A DNA stretch of 21,335 nucleotides from Phaeoceros laevis (Eukaryota; Anthocerotophyta; Anthocerotopsida; Notothyladales), in contig JBNGIQ010005332.1 in NCBI GenBank assembly GCA_049999765.1, forward strand, positions 19,430 through 40,764, given 5' to 3'. The notes beneath the pieces are model-generated. The model was given only the letters and a program-made list of their open reading frames with translations, was not told the origin of the DNA and searched no databases. Within the stretch, counting starts at the first letter, position 1. Every line of letters begins with the position of its first letter. Positions 1-8,270 of this stretch are shown here, one piece after another. Position numbers and translations under genes: made by a program.

Positions 1-147
1 AGAGACTTGGAAGCATTGGCAGAACAACATGCAACTGAGAAGGAGCTAGAAGTAGAGAAGCCAACACAGGTCAAACGACCAGTAGGCCGTCCTAGAAAAA
101 CTCCAGCTCTTGTAATGTCTTTGGTAGATGCACCTTCCGGGAAGTAG
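1..147 (+). pseudogene. C-terminal part of an ORF with AT-hook-like motif, possibly upstream exon of the adjacent transposase
   Basis: Frame 1 is open from the window edge to a TAG at 145-147. The peptide is highly charged (Glu/Lys-rich) and then carries a GRPRK core with flanking basic residues and prolines, which is an AT-hook-like minor-groove binding motif. Transposases of the pogo-like family that follows often have a basic N-terminal DNA-binding segment, so this may be its first exon. I found no splice donor here in phase with the downstream frame, so the link is an inference. It could equally be the end of an unrelated protein that begins outside the window. Confidence 0.35.
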
Positions 148-425
148 CATAATGGAGTGTACCGCTTTTGTACAATCACTAGTCACTATTTACACGAAGG
201 AAGACAAACCTTGGGATGCCGCTTGCACCGCTCTGCGCTGGCCCAAATTTTTTTTGTGAGTCGGGGTTGGTCCCTTTGACCCACCCTATGGGATCATTTA
301 TAAGATGGTCGGAGTTTTTCTACCTACTTAATTTAAGCATTTTCGGACTGGTCTGTAGTGCTGAGTTGTGCAAAAGCTGTGCAAAAGCGGTTCAGTGGAT
401 CGTGCTACTTGCCTTTCTCTATTAG
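148..425 (+). other. Non-coding, intron-like stretch
   Basis: No convincing coding sequence. There is an 8-T run near 248-255 and AT-rich sequence around 300-345. A good 3' splice-site consensus (pyrimidine-rich tract ending in TTAG at 422-425) lies exactly where transposase homology begins. This is read as a probable intron or eroded spacer; the 5' splice site was not identified. Confidence 0.3.
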
Positions 426-1105
426 TGAGCAAAGGGGTAAGTAGTAAGAGGAAGCAGAAAAGTAGAGGGACCTACACGAATTGGTTGTCGCCGGAGCTTT
501 GGCCAAGGATTCATGGTGCTGTGAAGAATACGGGGAACTTAGGTGCTGCGCTACGCTACTCGAAGAGGACATATGGTAAAACCTTTGTGAAACTCTCTCG
601 CGGGTCCTTATATGAGTGGTTCACACCTAAAGGAGAGTTGAAAGAGCAGTACATTGCCCATGCAGAGAGAGGTATTGGATTCACAGGTGGATTGACGTAC
701 CTCAAGCCTTTGGCAAATCATCGTGATATGGTAGATGATATCAAACAGGTGCTTCAACGGCTTCGTGATGACGGTGTCCCTATCTCAGGTGTCTTAGCAC
801 AACCTATCATCCGTGGGATCATCAATTCCAAGTGCCATAAGATACTCAACCAATGCAAGTGTAAAGGAGGATTTGCGGTTTCTGTGAAATGGTCTCGGCG
901 GTTTCTCAAAGGGACTATGGGATGGTCTCACCATGCAGCCACCACAGCAGCTGCTAAGCTACCACCTGATTGGGAAGAGCAAGGGAGTGACATGGCCTAC
1001 TGAATAGTGTATTTGGCAAAGACTTATACGGTCCCGGATTGCCTTGTTGTCAACACGGATCAGACAGGAGTTCACGTAGTTCCAAAAGGTGGAGAAAAGA
1101 CATAG
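426..1105 (+). pseudogene. DDE transposase fragment, pogo/Tc1-mariner-like
   Basis: The frame 368-1003 holds about 190 residues after the apparent splice acceptor at 425. Visible features: a helix-turn-helix-like N-terminal region with the pattern LSRGSLYEWF, a central segment with FLKGTMGWSHHAATTAA and KLPPDWEEQG, and, after an in-frame TGA at 1001-1003, NTDQTGVHVVP. In this family the Asp of the DQTG motif is the first acidic residue of the DDE catalytic centre. The TGA falls where an Arg is usual (CGA to TGA would do it). A TAG at 1103-1105 follows, and homology then stops, so the second and third catalytic residues are absent. This is a truncated, dead cut-and-paste transposase. I am fairly sure of the superfamily but not of the subfamily. 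Confidence 0.7.
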
Positions 1106-1181
1106 GAGAGTTCAATCCTGGAATCATCTCTCGGATCAGGGACTGTAAACAAGTGCAAGCTATTCTCGGAGCAGTGGTGGG
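1021..1181 (+). pseudogene. Unrecognised coding fragment ending at the copia insertion site
   Basis: A reading frame, different from the transposase frame, is open from about 1021 to the target site. It includes a plausible protein stretch from 1105 (GEFNPGIISRIRDCKQ, then an Ala/Val-rich segment). If the copia element and one copy of its target duplication are removed, this frame runs straight into the frame at 7784, which continues to the gypsy protease tail. I do not recognise the product. It may be a diverged part of gypsy element 1 or a chimeric junction with the transposase remnant. Confidence 0.3.
1177..1181 (+). repeat. Target-site duplication GTGGG, left copy
   Basis: The five bases directly before the 5' LTR are GTGGG. 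The same five bases directly follow the 3' LTR at 7779-7783. A 5-bp duplication is the normal product of Ty1/copia integration, and it fixes both outer ends of the element. Confidence 0.9.
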
Positions 1182-1415
1182 TAAAGAGATAGAATAGTTA
1201 TTATATGCATAAATAGATTAAATAATTGAAGAACATTTAATTAGATAGATATCGAAGGTCGTGACACCAACGGTCACGACCCAACAACTGAAACGGTTAA
1301 GTCACGTGACACCGACGAAGCGGTGCCCCGCGCACATGTTTAAAGGGCGCAACGCCCACGCACTAAATTCACTTCTTTTACAAATTCTGCCTAAGCATCG
1401 ATCCCTCGATCTTCA
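1182..1415 (+). repeat. 5' LTR of the copia element
   Basis: This 234-bp segment matches 7545-7778 with four mismatches that I could see. It begins TAAAGAG and ends CTTCA, so the termini are TA...CA rather than TG...CA. The borders are fixed by the GTGGG duplication outside and the primer binding site immediately inside. The first part is AT-rich; the second half is GC-rich with several palindromes. Confidence 0.92.
1257..1357 (+). promoter_or_regulatory. Cluster of palindromes inside the copia LTR
   Basis: Three symmetric elements lie close together. First, GGTCGTGAC (1257-1265) pairs with GTCACGACC (1273-1281) across a 7-base loop. Second, GTCACGTGAC at 1301-1310 is a perfect 10-bp palindrome with a CACGTG G-box/E-box core. 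Third, GGGCG (1345-1349) pairs with CGCCC (1353-1357). GTGACACC occurs twice (1261-1268 and 1306-1313). All are conserved in the 3' LTR (the large palindrome at 7620-7644). A transcription-factor binding or RNA-structure role is inferred only. Confidence 0.4.
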
Positions 1416-1427
1416 TGGTATCAGAGC
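1416..1427 (+). other. Primer binding site for initiator Met-tRNA
   Basis: TGGTATCAGAGC begins at the first base after the LTR. It is the complement of the 3' end of plant initiator tRNA-Met including CCA, the usual primer for minus-strand synthesis of plant copia elements. Confidence 0.93.
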
Positions 1428-1433
1428 TATCCT

Positions 1434-2106
1434 ATGGATTCTGTCGCGCCGCCGCCTAGTCCTTGCAATGTCTGCAAATCAGAATGCTGCATCAGAAATC
1501 TTTCACATGAGCATTTTAGGGCCGCGATAGCAGCACTCAGAGTTGCACTCACCAGGTTTGGTAGCATGGCGGAATCATTCCTAGCAGAAGCAGTCAGTCA
1601 CTATTATTCATAGTGTCGCGATGCCGAGAAACAAAGGAGTCAGACGTCATTCTGTTTCAAATCCTGTGGGAAGACGGCAAACACACCTGCATCAGTCCTG
1701 GAATGAAATCGGTGTGCCCGCATGCGGTCATATAGCTAGACGCATTCGGCGCACACAAGGAAAGAGTACAAGTGGGTTCTTCGCCTACCCACAGTGTCCA
1801 AATTGTGTCAAATCCGACAGCGAGAACTCTCTCCTGCCACCGCTTGAGTACCTGAAGCCTGGGCAACCAACGGAACTGAGTCGGTTCATCAAGGATCATA
1901 AGAACCAGATTGCATTTCTCATGGAAGAAGTCACAAGAAATCAAAACCTGTTGCGCTACTTGACAAGTCGCTTTGAGTACTTGTGGGGATCTGGAGACTT
2001 GCATCGAACGGCTGCACCAAAACAGAAGTACTGTGATCTTCCCAAGAGGACCTGTGAGAAAGGGAAAAGTGTCATGCCAAAGCAATATTCGTTTACTGAT
2101 TTCTAG
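1434..2106 (+). pseudogene. Cysteine-rich leader ORF of the copia element, upstream of gag
   Basis: An ATG at 1434, six bases after the primer binding site, opens a frame of 59 codons to a TAG at 1611-1613. It contains a CNVC...CC cluster and a predicted helical segment. The same frame continues after the stop with more Cys residues. From about 1705 another frame (the one open 1621-2106) carries ACGH, CPQCPNC and a hydrophobic-heptad stretch rich in Leu/Phe, then ends at a TAG at 2104-2106. Together this resembles one damaged protein of roughly 220 residues with possible zinc-binding Cys/His pairs. Most copia elements have no gene here. I do not recognise a family. It could be an accessory protein, or leader sequence open by chance. 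Confidence 0.4.
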
Positions 2107-2158
2107 ATCACAATGTTGCCTGCATCTCACATAGGGTGTCTTATGATGATATCTGTCC

Positions 2159-3370
2159 ATGTCATGAAGAGGTAGAGGTAGACGTAATAGAATAACTTTA
2201 CGCAAAACACCAAGAGGTAGTGGTAGGGATCCTTCTGGCCTATATCAGGTAGATCCCCTCGGTTTAAACACACCTGTATCTGATAGCGAGTCCAGTAACA
2301 CTGTCTCACAGCAACCTCCACAAATCCCACTTACATTAGCAGAGCTAGTCGCACAAGCACTAGCAGCACAAACCGTCAAGAGTCAGTTGCAAAACATGGC
2401 AAATCCACCTACCATTGTCCATATGAAAATCGACTTTAAGGAAAAAGATCGGTTTGCTGGAACAAACTCTGAGATATGGGCAATGAGGGTGAAGACCATA
2501 TTGCATGAGAACGACTTATGGGCGGTTGTGGATGGTTCCGACCCAAAGCCAGCACAAGGTGCTGTTGCTGCAGCTGTTACTGCGTGGAACAAGTTGGATC
2601 TTCGGGCTCTTGGGGTTATACAAGCTGCCTTGGATGGATCCATGATGCACCACACACTGAATGCAGAATCCACAAAAGCTGTATGGGATTCCCTTACACA
2701 ACAATGCCAGGTGATCAATGGATCATCGACCCTTACAGCTACGAGATTGCTATACAACTGTTTCATGAAAGAGTCAGATACAGTTGAACAACATGTAAGT
2801 AAATTCAGATTTTTGAGGGCTAAGCTAGCCTCAGCTGGGACTACACTTACAGAATATCAAGCTGCCATTGCATTGCTATTATCACTACCACAGAGCTATC
2901 GTACCTTTGTAAGTAATCATAGTATGACGTTGAGACAAATTGCGCAAGCAACACCAGCAGGTCAGAATCCGGCTGTAACGCTGTCTGATCTTATAGGAGC
3001 TCTTCTCGAGGAAGAATCCAGCAGGGCTGCAACACGAGGTGGTACCTCACAGAAAGGAGAGGCCTCAAACAGGATACTCTATGCAGCAAGTGCAAATAGA
3101 GGTCCTAGGAGACCACCATCTCGCCAGTCTCGGACACCAAACAATAGCAACACGGGCAGTAACTTCAAAAGACGTCCAGCTCAACCAGGAGCAGTTAAGA
3201 AGAAAGGACCATGTTACTGGTGCCTTATTCCAGGCCACTACGAGGCCGAGTGCAGGAAAAAGAAGGCTAATGAGCCTACAAGAACTGCTCCTCCTGCTGA
3301 AAGCAACCTGGCACAACATAAACAACACACTTTATTAGCAGTTTGCTTGGTATCAACTGAAACTGAGTCA
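2159..3370 (+). pseudogene. gag: Copia Gag (UBN2-type) with one zinc knuckle
   Basis: The frame starts at ATG 2159; the third codon is TGA (2165-2167) and the frame is then open to 3907. The N-terminus is Arg/Gly-rich (RGRGRR). A Gag core of the UBN2 family starts near 2420 (DRFAGTNSEIWAMRVKTIL is typical) and runs to about 2900. A basic low-complexity linker then leads to a CX2CX4HX4C zinc knuckle at 3212-3253 (CYWCLIPGHYEAEC), which binds genomic RNA in the particle. Gag is fused in frame with protease. The early TGA would abolish this start, although downstream starts exist. Family assignment is sure. Confidence 0.9.
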
Positions 3371-3790
3371 AACTCATGGTTCTTGGATTCAGGGGCATCA
3401 GCACATTGCTGTCGTCAAAGAGATGCTTACAGTGAGTATACTAAGCTGCCACCGGGTCAGGTTGTGGTGATGGGAGATGATAGAGGGAGCCCAATAGCGG
3501 GTAGAGGTACAGTCCCTAGTCTCCTTAAGGATCACACCACCGTTTACCTACAAGATGTCCTCCATGTTCCACAGATGGTCAAGAATCTTGTAGCTCTTCT
3601 TAAGTTCGCAGTTCAAACATCTTTCGATGTTTTCTTTAGCGGGACGACCTGCACCATTTTGGATCCACTATCCAGAGGATATGTCAAGGCTACTGGGACT
3701 CCAGTTAATGACATTTACAAGATGGACTTTGTATCAAAGCTCCCCTTAGCTGCGTCTACATTTGTTACCGTCGCAGCAGATGTCCAACAA
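3371..3790 (+). pseudogene. Copia aspartic protease
   Basis: In the same frame as gag, WFLDSGASAHCC places the catalytic Asp codon at 3386-3388, within the DSGA signature of the copia retropepsin. An ILD/GYVK-like region follows at about 3655-3700. The enzyme would cut the Gag-Pol polyprotein. The domain itself shows no stop or frameshift, but it is expressed only as part of the damaged polyprotein. Confidence 0.88.
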
Positions 3791-4770
3791 CAGACCATGC
3801 TTTGGCACTATCGTCTTGGCCATGTCAACTTTGAGAAGTTGAAGACTTTGGTTTCCAGTAATACCAACCTCTATAGGGAGCAGTTTCTGCTGAAGAATGT
3901 CGAAAAGTAGTTCTGTGAAGCCTGTGTGTTTGGGAAACATCATCGGCTTCCCTACAAGGACTCCAATCCTATGAGAGCCAACAAACTATTAGAGTTAGTA
4001 CACTCTGACTTGTGTGGACCGATGTCTAATCGACCTTTGGAGGTGCTAGATATATACTCACTTTTATCGATGATTGGAGTCGCTACTTGGTAGTGTATCT
4101 CATCAAATTCAAAAGCCAAACTCTTGGTTGCTTTCAAGAGTATGTTAACTATGCTCAACTCAGACTGGTGAGATCCTTAAATCCCTGCGCAGCGACAATG
4201 GGGGTGATGACTGCAGTGATGCATTTGTAGATTACTGCAAGTAGCTGGGCATATCACGACAGTACACCGTACCTTATACATCCTCGCAGAATCCTATCGC
4301 CGAGCTTACAAATCGCAGACTGCAAGAGACTGCTAAGTCCATGTTAAAACTTGCTGGACTGTCCAAAGGCTATTGGGGCGAGGCTGTCTCCACAGCAGCC
4401 TATGTCATCAATTGATCACCTACAAGCGCCTTTGTAGGAGCAACTCCATATCAAAGGTGGACAGCCCACAAACCAAGGATTAATCATCTTCGTATATTTG
4501 GTTCTCCAGCCTATGCTCACCTCTCTGAAGGCCAAAGAGAAAAAATGGACTACAAAGCCAGAAAGTATGTATTTATTGGCTACACAGAGGGGATTAAGGG
4601 CTATAAGCTGTTTGACCCAAGTAGTAGAACGACCACACATGCTCGCAGTGTCATTTTCAATGAGCAGTTTCTCTTAACTACCACGGAAGAGCAGGGAGCT
4701 ACCAATGAACGGAATGAACCCACAGGAATTGCGATGCATGGTGATCCAGATACGTATACTTTTACCTCCA
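3791..4770 (+). pseudogene. Copia integrase with zinc-binding N-terminus and DDE core
   Basis: The GAG-pre-integrase/HHCC region starts near 3798 (LWHYRLGHVNFEKL) and continues past a TAG at 3908-3910 with FCEACVFGKHHRLPY. Three frames are used: frame 2 to about 4036, frame 1 to about 4157, then frame 0. The catalytic triad is visible as Asp at 4069-4071 (FIDDWSR), Asp at 4194-4196 (SDNGG) and Glu at 4302-4304 (IAELTNR). Further stops occur at 4242-4244 (TAG, Gln expected) and 4413-4415 (TGA, Arg expected). The C-terminal part has the copia signature GYTEGIKGYKLFDP near 4575-4620. Its role would be insertion of the cDNA into the host chromosome; this copy is not functional. Confidence 0.9.
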
Positions 4771-5150
4771 CTAGAAGTTCACAATCTAGCAGCAGTAATG
4801 GGCCTAGTATCGAGGTCACCCCATCGTCACATCCACCACAGGTAGACAAGGAGCCTAGTGTGTTCCCTGAAGATGATGATGACGCTCAACATGATGCGTC
4901 AGCACCTGAGAATTCGGCCAACAGTCAGGATGATGAAGGTTATGCAGCACATGCAGATGTGGATGACTTAGATGTAAATGAAGCAGTGGCATCCGTACCT
5001 GAACAGGTGCCAGCGGTTCAGGTTGAAACAACACATACTGAAGAGCCACAGCCCTTGCGAAGGAGCTTGAGACACCATCCGTCATCACCTTCTGAATGGA
5101 CATAGCCACCCTTGTGGCCTACGTCCTTCCTTATACAAGATGGTAGCACG
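4771..5150 (+). pseudogene. Copia integrase-RT linker, acidic low-complexity
   Basis: The polyprotein frame continues with a Ser/Thr-rich stretch followed by Asp/Glu-rich sequence (EDDDDAQHD and similar) and ends with a basic RRSLRHHP-like segment before RT. TAG at 5103-5105 interrupts the frame. Such spacers are usual between integrase and RT in copia elements. No domain is recognised. Confidence 0.7.
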
Positions 5151-6130
5151 CCTCTTGAAACACCTGAGCCTGCTACATATACGGAAGCCATTAATCATCC
5201 AATAGAAGGGGCAAACTGGCGTGAAGGCATAGAATCAGAATATCAATCGCTGGTTGATAATAAAACCTGGGTCTTGGAGGACTTACCTCCTGGACGAAAA
5301 GCAGTGACCTGCAAATGGGTATTCAAACGGAAGCTGAATGCAGAAGGGAAGGTTGCACGCTTTAAGGCCAGACTTGTGGCCTGAGGGTACAGCCAAGTCG
5401 AGGGCCTAGATTACAATGAAACTTTCTCACCTGTAGTTCGGGCATCTTCCATTCGAGCTCTGCTGGCTATAGCTACACAACACGATTATCTTCTTCAGCA
5501 CATGGATGTGAAGACTGCGTTCTTAAATGGTAATCTCGAAGAGAGCATTTATATGCAGCAGCCAAAAGGCTATGTCGACCCTAAACATCCCACAAAGGTT
5601 TACAGGTTAGTAAAAACCATTTACGGCCTAAAGCAGTCACCACGTGAGTGGTACAAGAGGATAGATACCTATCTGAAAAAGTGTGGTTTTGTCCAAAGCA
5701 TTGCTGACAGTAACTTCTATATGCTGCAAGATAAAGACAGTGTAGTCTACTTAGCTCTTTACGTTGATGATGCTGTAATAATCGCAAGTAGCCCTGCAGC
5801 TATGTCAAAATGTAAAGGATTCCTCACTGCTAAATTCTCCATGTCCGATCTTGGACAACTTACGTTCTTCTTAGGAATCCAAATACATCAGAACTTGTCC
5901 AGGCACTCAATCTTCATTCACCAAGGGCAGTTTGTGCATCAAGTTCTAGCAAGGTTCCGGTTGCAAGATGCAAAGCCTGCAATCACACCCATGGCAGTGG
6001 GTGACAAGCTAACATTAGCACAATGTCCACAAACTGAGGAAGAGAGGTTAGAAATGGAGAAAGTCCTGTATAGACCAGCAGTGGGAGTCTGCATTTACTT
6101 CCGGAACTGGACGAGACCAGAGTTGTCACA
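5151..6130 (+). pseudogene. Copia reverse transcriptase (RVT_2)
   Basis: Frame 0 carries the full RVT_2 domain: YTEAINHP, KWVFKRKLNAEG and FKARLVA, then a TGA at 5382-5384 where Arg is usual, then GYSQVEGLDYNETFSPVV. Next come MDVKTAFLNG and the active site YVDD at 5760-5771. The fold continues through SDLGQLTFFLGIQI to about 6130. It copies element RNA into DNA. Apart from the single TGA the domain reads through without a frameshift. Confidence 0.93.
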
Positions 6131-6862
6131 CTCTGTTGGGGTCACGTCCCAATTTCTGTCAAATTATGGGAGACCCCACTGGCATGCTGTCCAGCACATT
6201 CTGAAGTATCTGGGAGGAACACCAAACCTTGGACTGCTATACAAAAAGAGACCAGAGAACCTGCTGTTAACATGTTTTTGCGATGCTGATTGGGCATGGG
6301 ATTCTGATAGCAGGAAGTCGATCTCTGCTCATTGTTTGTTGCCGGGCACAGATGAGTTAAATGCTACTGTAATCACATGGCACAGCAAAAAACAGCAGGT
6401 GTTGCGTTATCCTCAACTGAAGCAGAATACATAGCAACTACTACTGCAGCACAGGATATTATTCACTGCAGGGAGCTGTTGACTTCCCTAGGAGAAACCC
6501 AGCCAGCCCCAACCTTGCTTCTCAGCGATAACCAATCTGCTATTGCGTTGGCACAGAATCCTGTTATGCACGCAAGAACCAAGCATATTGAAATTAAACA
6601 TCATTTTATACGACAAGTTATGGCAGAAGGTCCGGCGCACCTGCAATATGTGCCCACTGAGGATAATGTCGCAGATCTTCTCACCAAAGCCTTATCCCGG
6701 GACAAGCATGACAAATTTTCTAAGGCTCTGGGACTTACTACTGATCCAAAAAGCAAGAACTGTCACTTGGGCATGAAGCAAGAACTGTCACTTGGGCATG
6801 CTATGGGACTTACTACTGATCCAAGTGCGCAAGAAGCAAGAACTGTCACTTGGACATGCTAA
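6131..6862 (+). pseudogene. Copia RNase H
   Basis: CDADWAWDSDSRKS (near 6280-6320) marks the start of the RNase H catalytic region. Near 6400 the frame moves from 0 to 2, inside an A-rich/CAG stretch, and LSSTEAEYIATT, SDNQSAIALAQNP and RTKHIEIKHHF follow, all classic copia RNase H motifs. The ORF ends with TAA at 6860-6862. The last about 40 codons are made of tandem repeats and are unlikely to be original. The enzyme would remove RNA template during reverse transcription. Confidence 0.9.
6731..6858 (+). repeat. Short tandem repeats at the end of copia pol
   Basis: A 25-bp unit beginning AAGCAAGAACTGTCACTTGG occurs at 6751-6775, 6776-6800 and 6834-6858 (the last with one change). A 19-bp unit (ggacttactactgatccaa) occurs at 6731-6749 and 6806-6824, giving a 75-bp higher-order duplication. 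It overlaps the C-terminal codons of RNase H. Confidence 0.9.
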
Positions 6863-7536
6863 CAAGACTGATACAGAAGACTGCAGAAGCCTGCAGAAGC
6901 TTGCAGGTACCAAACAGTGAACCAGACAGCACCATCACCCTGGCCTAAATCTTCTGAAAGGTTGGATGGTGGTACACTTCCACCAGGGCTCTGCATCAAG
7001 GAATGCAAGTCAGAAACGCAACCAGCTTTTGCATGCAGTGGGAGACGTCCTAACTACTAGCAGAAGCTCACCGTATCTGATTATCAACCGGCCCTCGTTA
7101 GTGAAGTCGATGCCTGCAAACATCAGCTGATCCATGCAGTTGGGTAAGCGCCTCCACGGCGCATCTGGGATAAGGCGCGGCATCCCTTTTGCATCTCTCC
7201 AGCGCAGATGTGCAAGCTCAAGTTCCTCCTCCAGCAATTACAGGTTCCTGAAGGCAGTGCATACCTTGCACGGACGCCTGCGACAGCAGAGGCATACCGC
7301 AATCACCATAGTCACCACCAGCAGCAGTGCATCCAGCTCAAGTCCATCCATGCCGCAAGTTCGGCAGCCCACAGCGCAGCAGCTCACGGCAACAGATTAC
7401 GTCAAGTGACGGCGGCAAACTGATCCCGTGACCTAAGCACTTTGGGCGTAACCTAATTTAACGCCATCGGCAACTGGTAACTGGTAACCTGGGTAACCTG
7501 CATATAGTTTAAGTTTGCTTCATCTATTTATGCCTA
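6863..7536 (+). other. 3' untranslated region of the copia element
   Basis: About 675 bases between the pol stop and the polypurine tract. I see short repeats (ctgcagaagc near 6880-6900; ggtaacctg repeats near 7465-7500) and CAGCAGCA-rich stretches around 7320-7390. Several short ORFs occur on both strands, none resembling a known protein. I regard it as non-coding. Confidence 0.6.
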
Positions 7537-7544
7537 AGTGGGAG
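7537..7544 (+). other. Polypurine tract of the copia element
   Basis: AGTGGGAG ends at the base before the 3' LTR. It matches the GTGGGAG type of tract seen in many plant copia elements and would prime plus-strand DNA synthesis. Confidence 0.8.
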
Positions 7545-7778
7545 TAAAGAGATAGAATAGTTATTTTATTCATAAATAGATTAAATAATTAAAGAACATT
7601 TAATTAGATAGATATCGAAGGTCGTGACACCAACGGTCACGACCCAACAACTGAAACGGTTAAGTCACGTGACACCGACGAAGCGGTGCCCCGCGCACAT
7701 GTTTAAAGGGCGCAACGCCCACGCACTAAATTCACTTCTTTTACAAATTCTGCCTAAGCATCTATCCCTCGATCTTCA
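7545..7778 (+). repeat. 3' LTR of the copia element
   Basis: 234 bp, same length as the 5' LTR, from TAAAGAG to CTTCA. Differences from the 5' copy: two near the AT-rich start, one G/A further on, one G/T close to the end. It is followed at once by the second GTGGG target copy. Confidence 0.92.
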
Positions 7779-7783
7779 GTGGG
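7779..7783 (+). repeat. Target-site duplication GTGGG, right copy
   Basis: Identical to 1177-1181; see the left copy. Together they show that the copia element is a complete, unrearranged insertion. Confidence 0.9.
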
Positions 7784-8270
7784 ATCACAAGCTATGGAAG
7801 CAACGGCTTCAATTCGCATGCAAAGAAAGGAGATGCAGGACCGAAATCAAGCAGACTGCAGCTACGATATTCTCATGGGTCAAGAGGCACTGTTTCCTCT
7901 AGGTGTCACTATCGACAACTGGACTGAACAAGCCTATTACAAAGTTGACTGGTATGAGAATGGTCGGGAGTTGGGCTTTTTGCCCCTTGATTTACATGGA
8001 TTACAAACTGGGGGTGTAGTCAAGGAGGCTTGTTCTGCTACCTTCGAAATGATGGCTTTTTCAGATGGCGAGAATGAAGAAGAATTCTTTGACACAGATG
8101 TTGTGTTTGCAGCTGCTGTTCAGGTTGATTATCAACCTCAAACAGTGCAGCTGCTCAAAACCTGCAAGCTTGCTGTTCAGGAGGCTTTGCAAAAGCTAGA
8201 TGCAGTCATCAATGTTGTTGTTCAGCCTATTTTGCAGGCCACAATTCAGTGGCAGCCTCCCAAGGAAGGC
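7784..8270 (+). pseudogene. Gypsy 1 protease tail and pre-DNMT linker
   Basis: The open frame contains YDILMGQEALFP near 7863-7900 and PLDLHG near 7983-8000. These align with YDVLLGMEALFP and PLDLHG in element 2, where they lie C-terminal to the aspartic protease DTGA site. An acidic stretch (ENEEEFFDTD) and a helical, Leu-rich segment (LLKTCKLAVQEALQKL) follow, also with counterparts in element 2. The protease active-site portion is missing in this copy. Confidence 0.75.

Larger units (their letters stand above)
1182..7778 (+). mobile_element. Complete, decayed Ty1/copia LTR retrotransposon (6597 bp)
   Basis: Two 234-bp LTRs bracket, in order, a primer binding site, a leader ORF, gag, protease, integrase, RT and RNase H, then a long 3' untranslated part and a polypurine tract. 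Integrase before RT is the diagnostic copia order. The 5-bp target duplication is perfect and the LTRs differ at about 4 positions, so the insertion looks fairly recent. The polyprotein nevertheless has stops at 2165, 3908, 4242, 4413, 5103 and 5382 and frameshifts near 4036, 4157 and 6400. It cannot act autonomously as read. It inserted into what looks like the upstream part of gypsy element 1. Confidence 0.95.

Noticed and set aside
1178-1415. Placing the copia LTR start at a TG a few bases upstream
   Set aside because: It would break the 5-bp duplication and put the polypurine tract inside the LTR; the TA start gives equal 234-bp LTRs and a perfect GTGGG on both sides.
1261-1530. ORF inside the 5' LTR, repeated at 7624-7902
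   Set aside because: The two copies are the same because they are LTRs; the frame runs through LTR border and primer site, and the other frame explains the sequence.
1657-2205. 182-codon minus-strand ORF in the copia leader
   Set aside because: It is antisense to the Cys-rich leader ORF, shows no domain, and no other minus-strand signal supports it.
7010-7423. Ser- or Ala-rich short ORFs on both strands of the copia 3' region
   Set aside because: Low-complexity CAGCAG composition yields such frames by chance; no homology seen.
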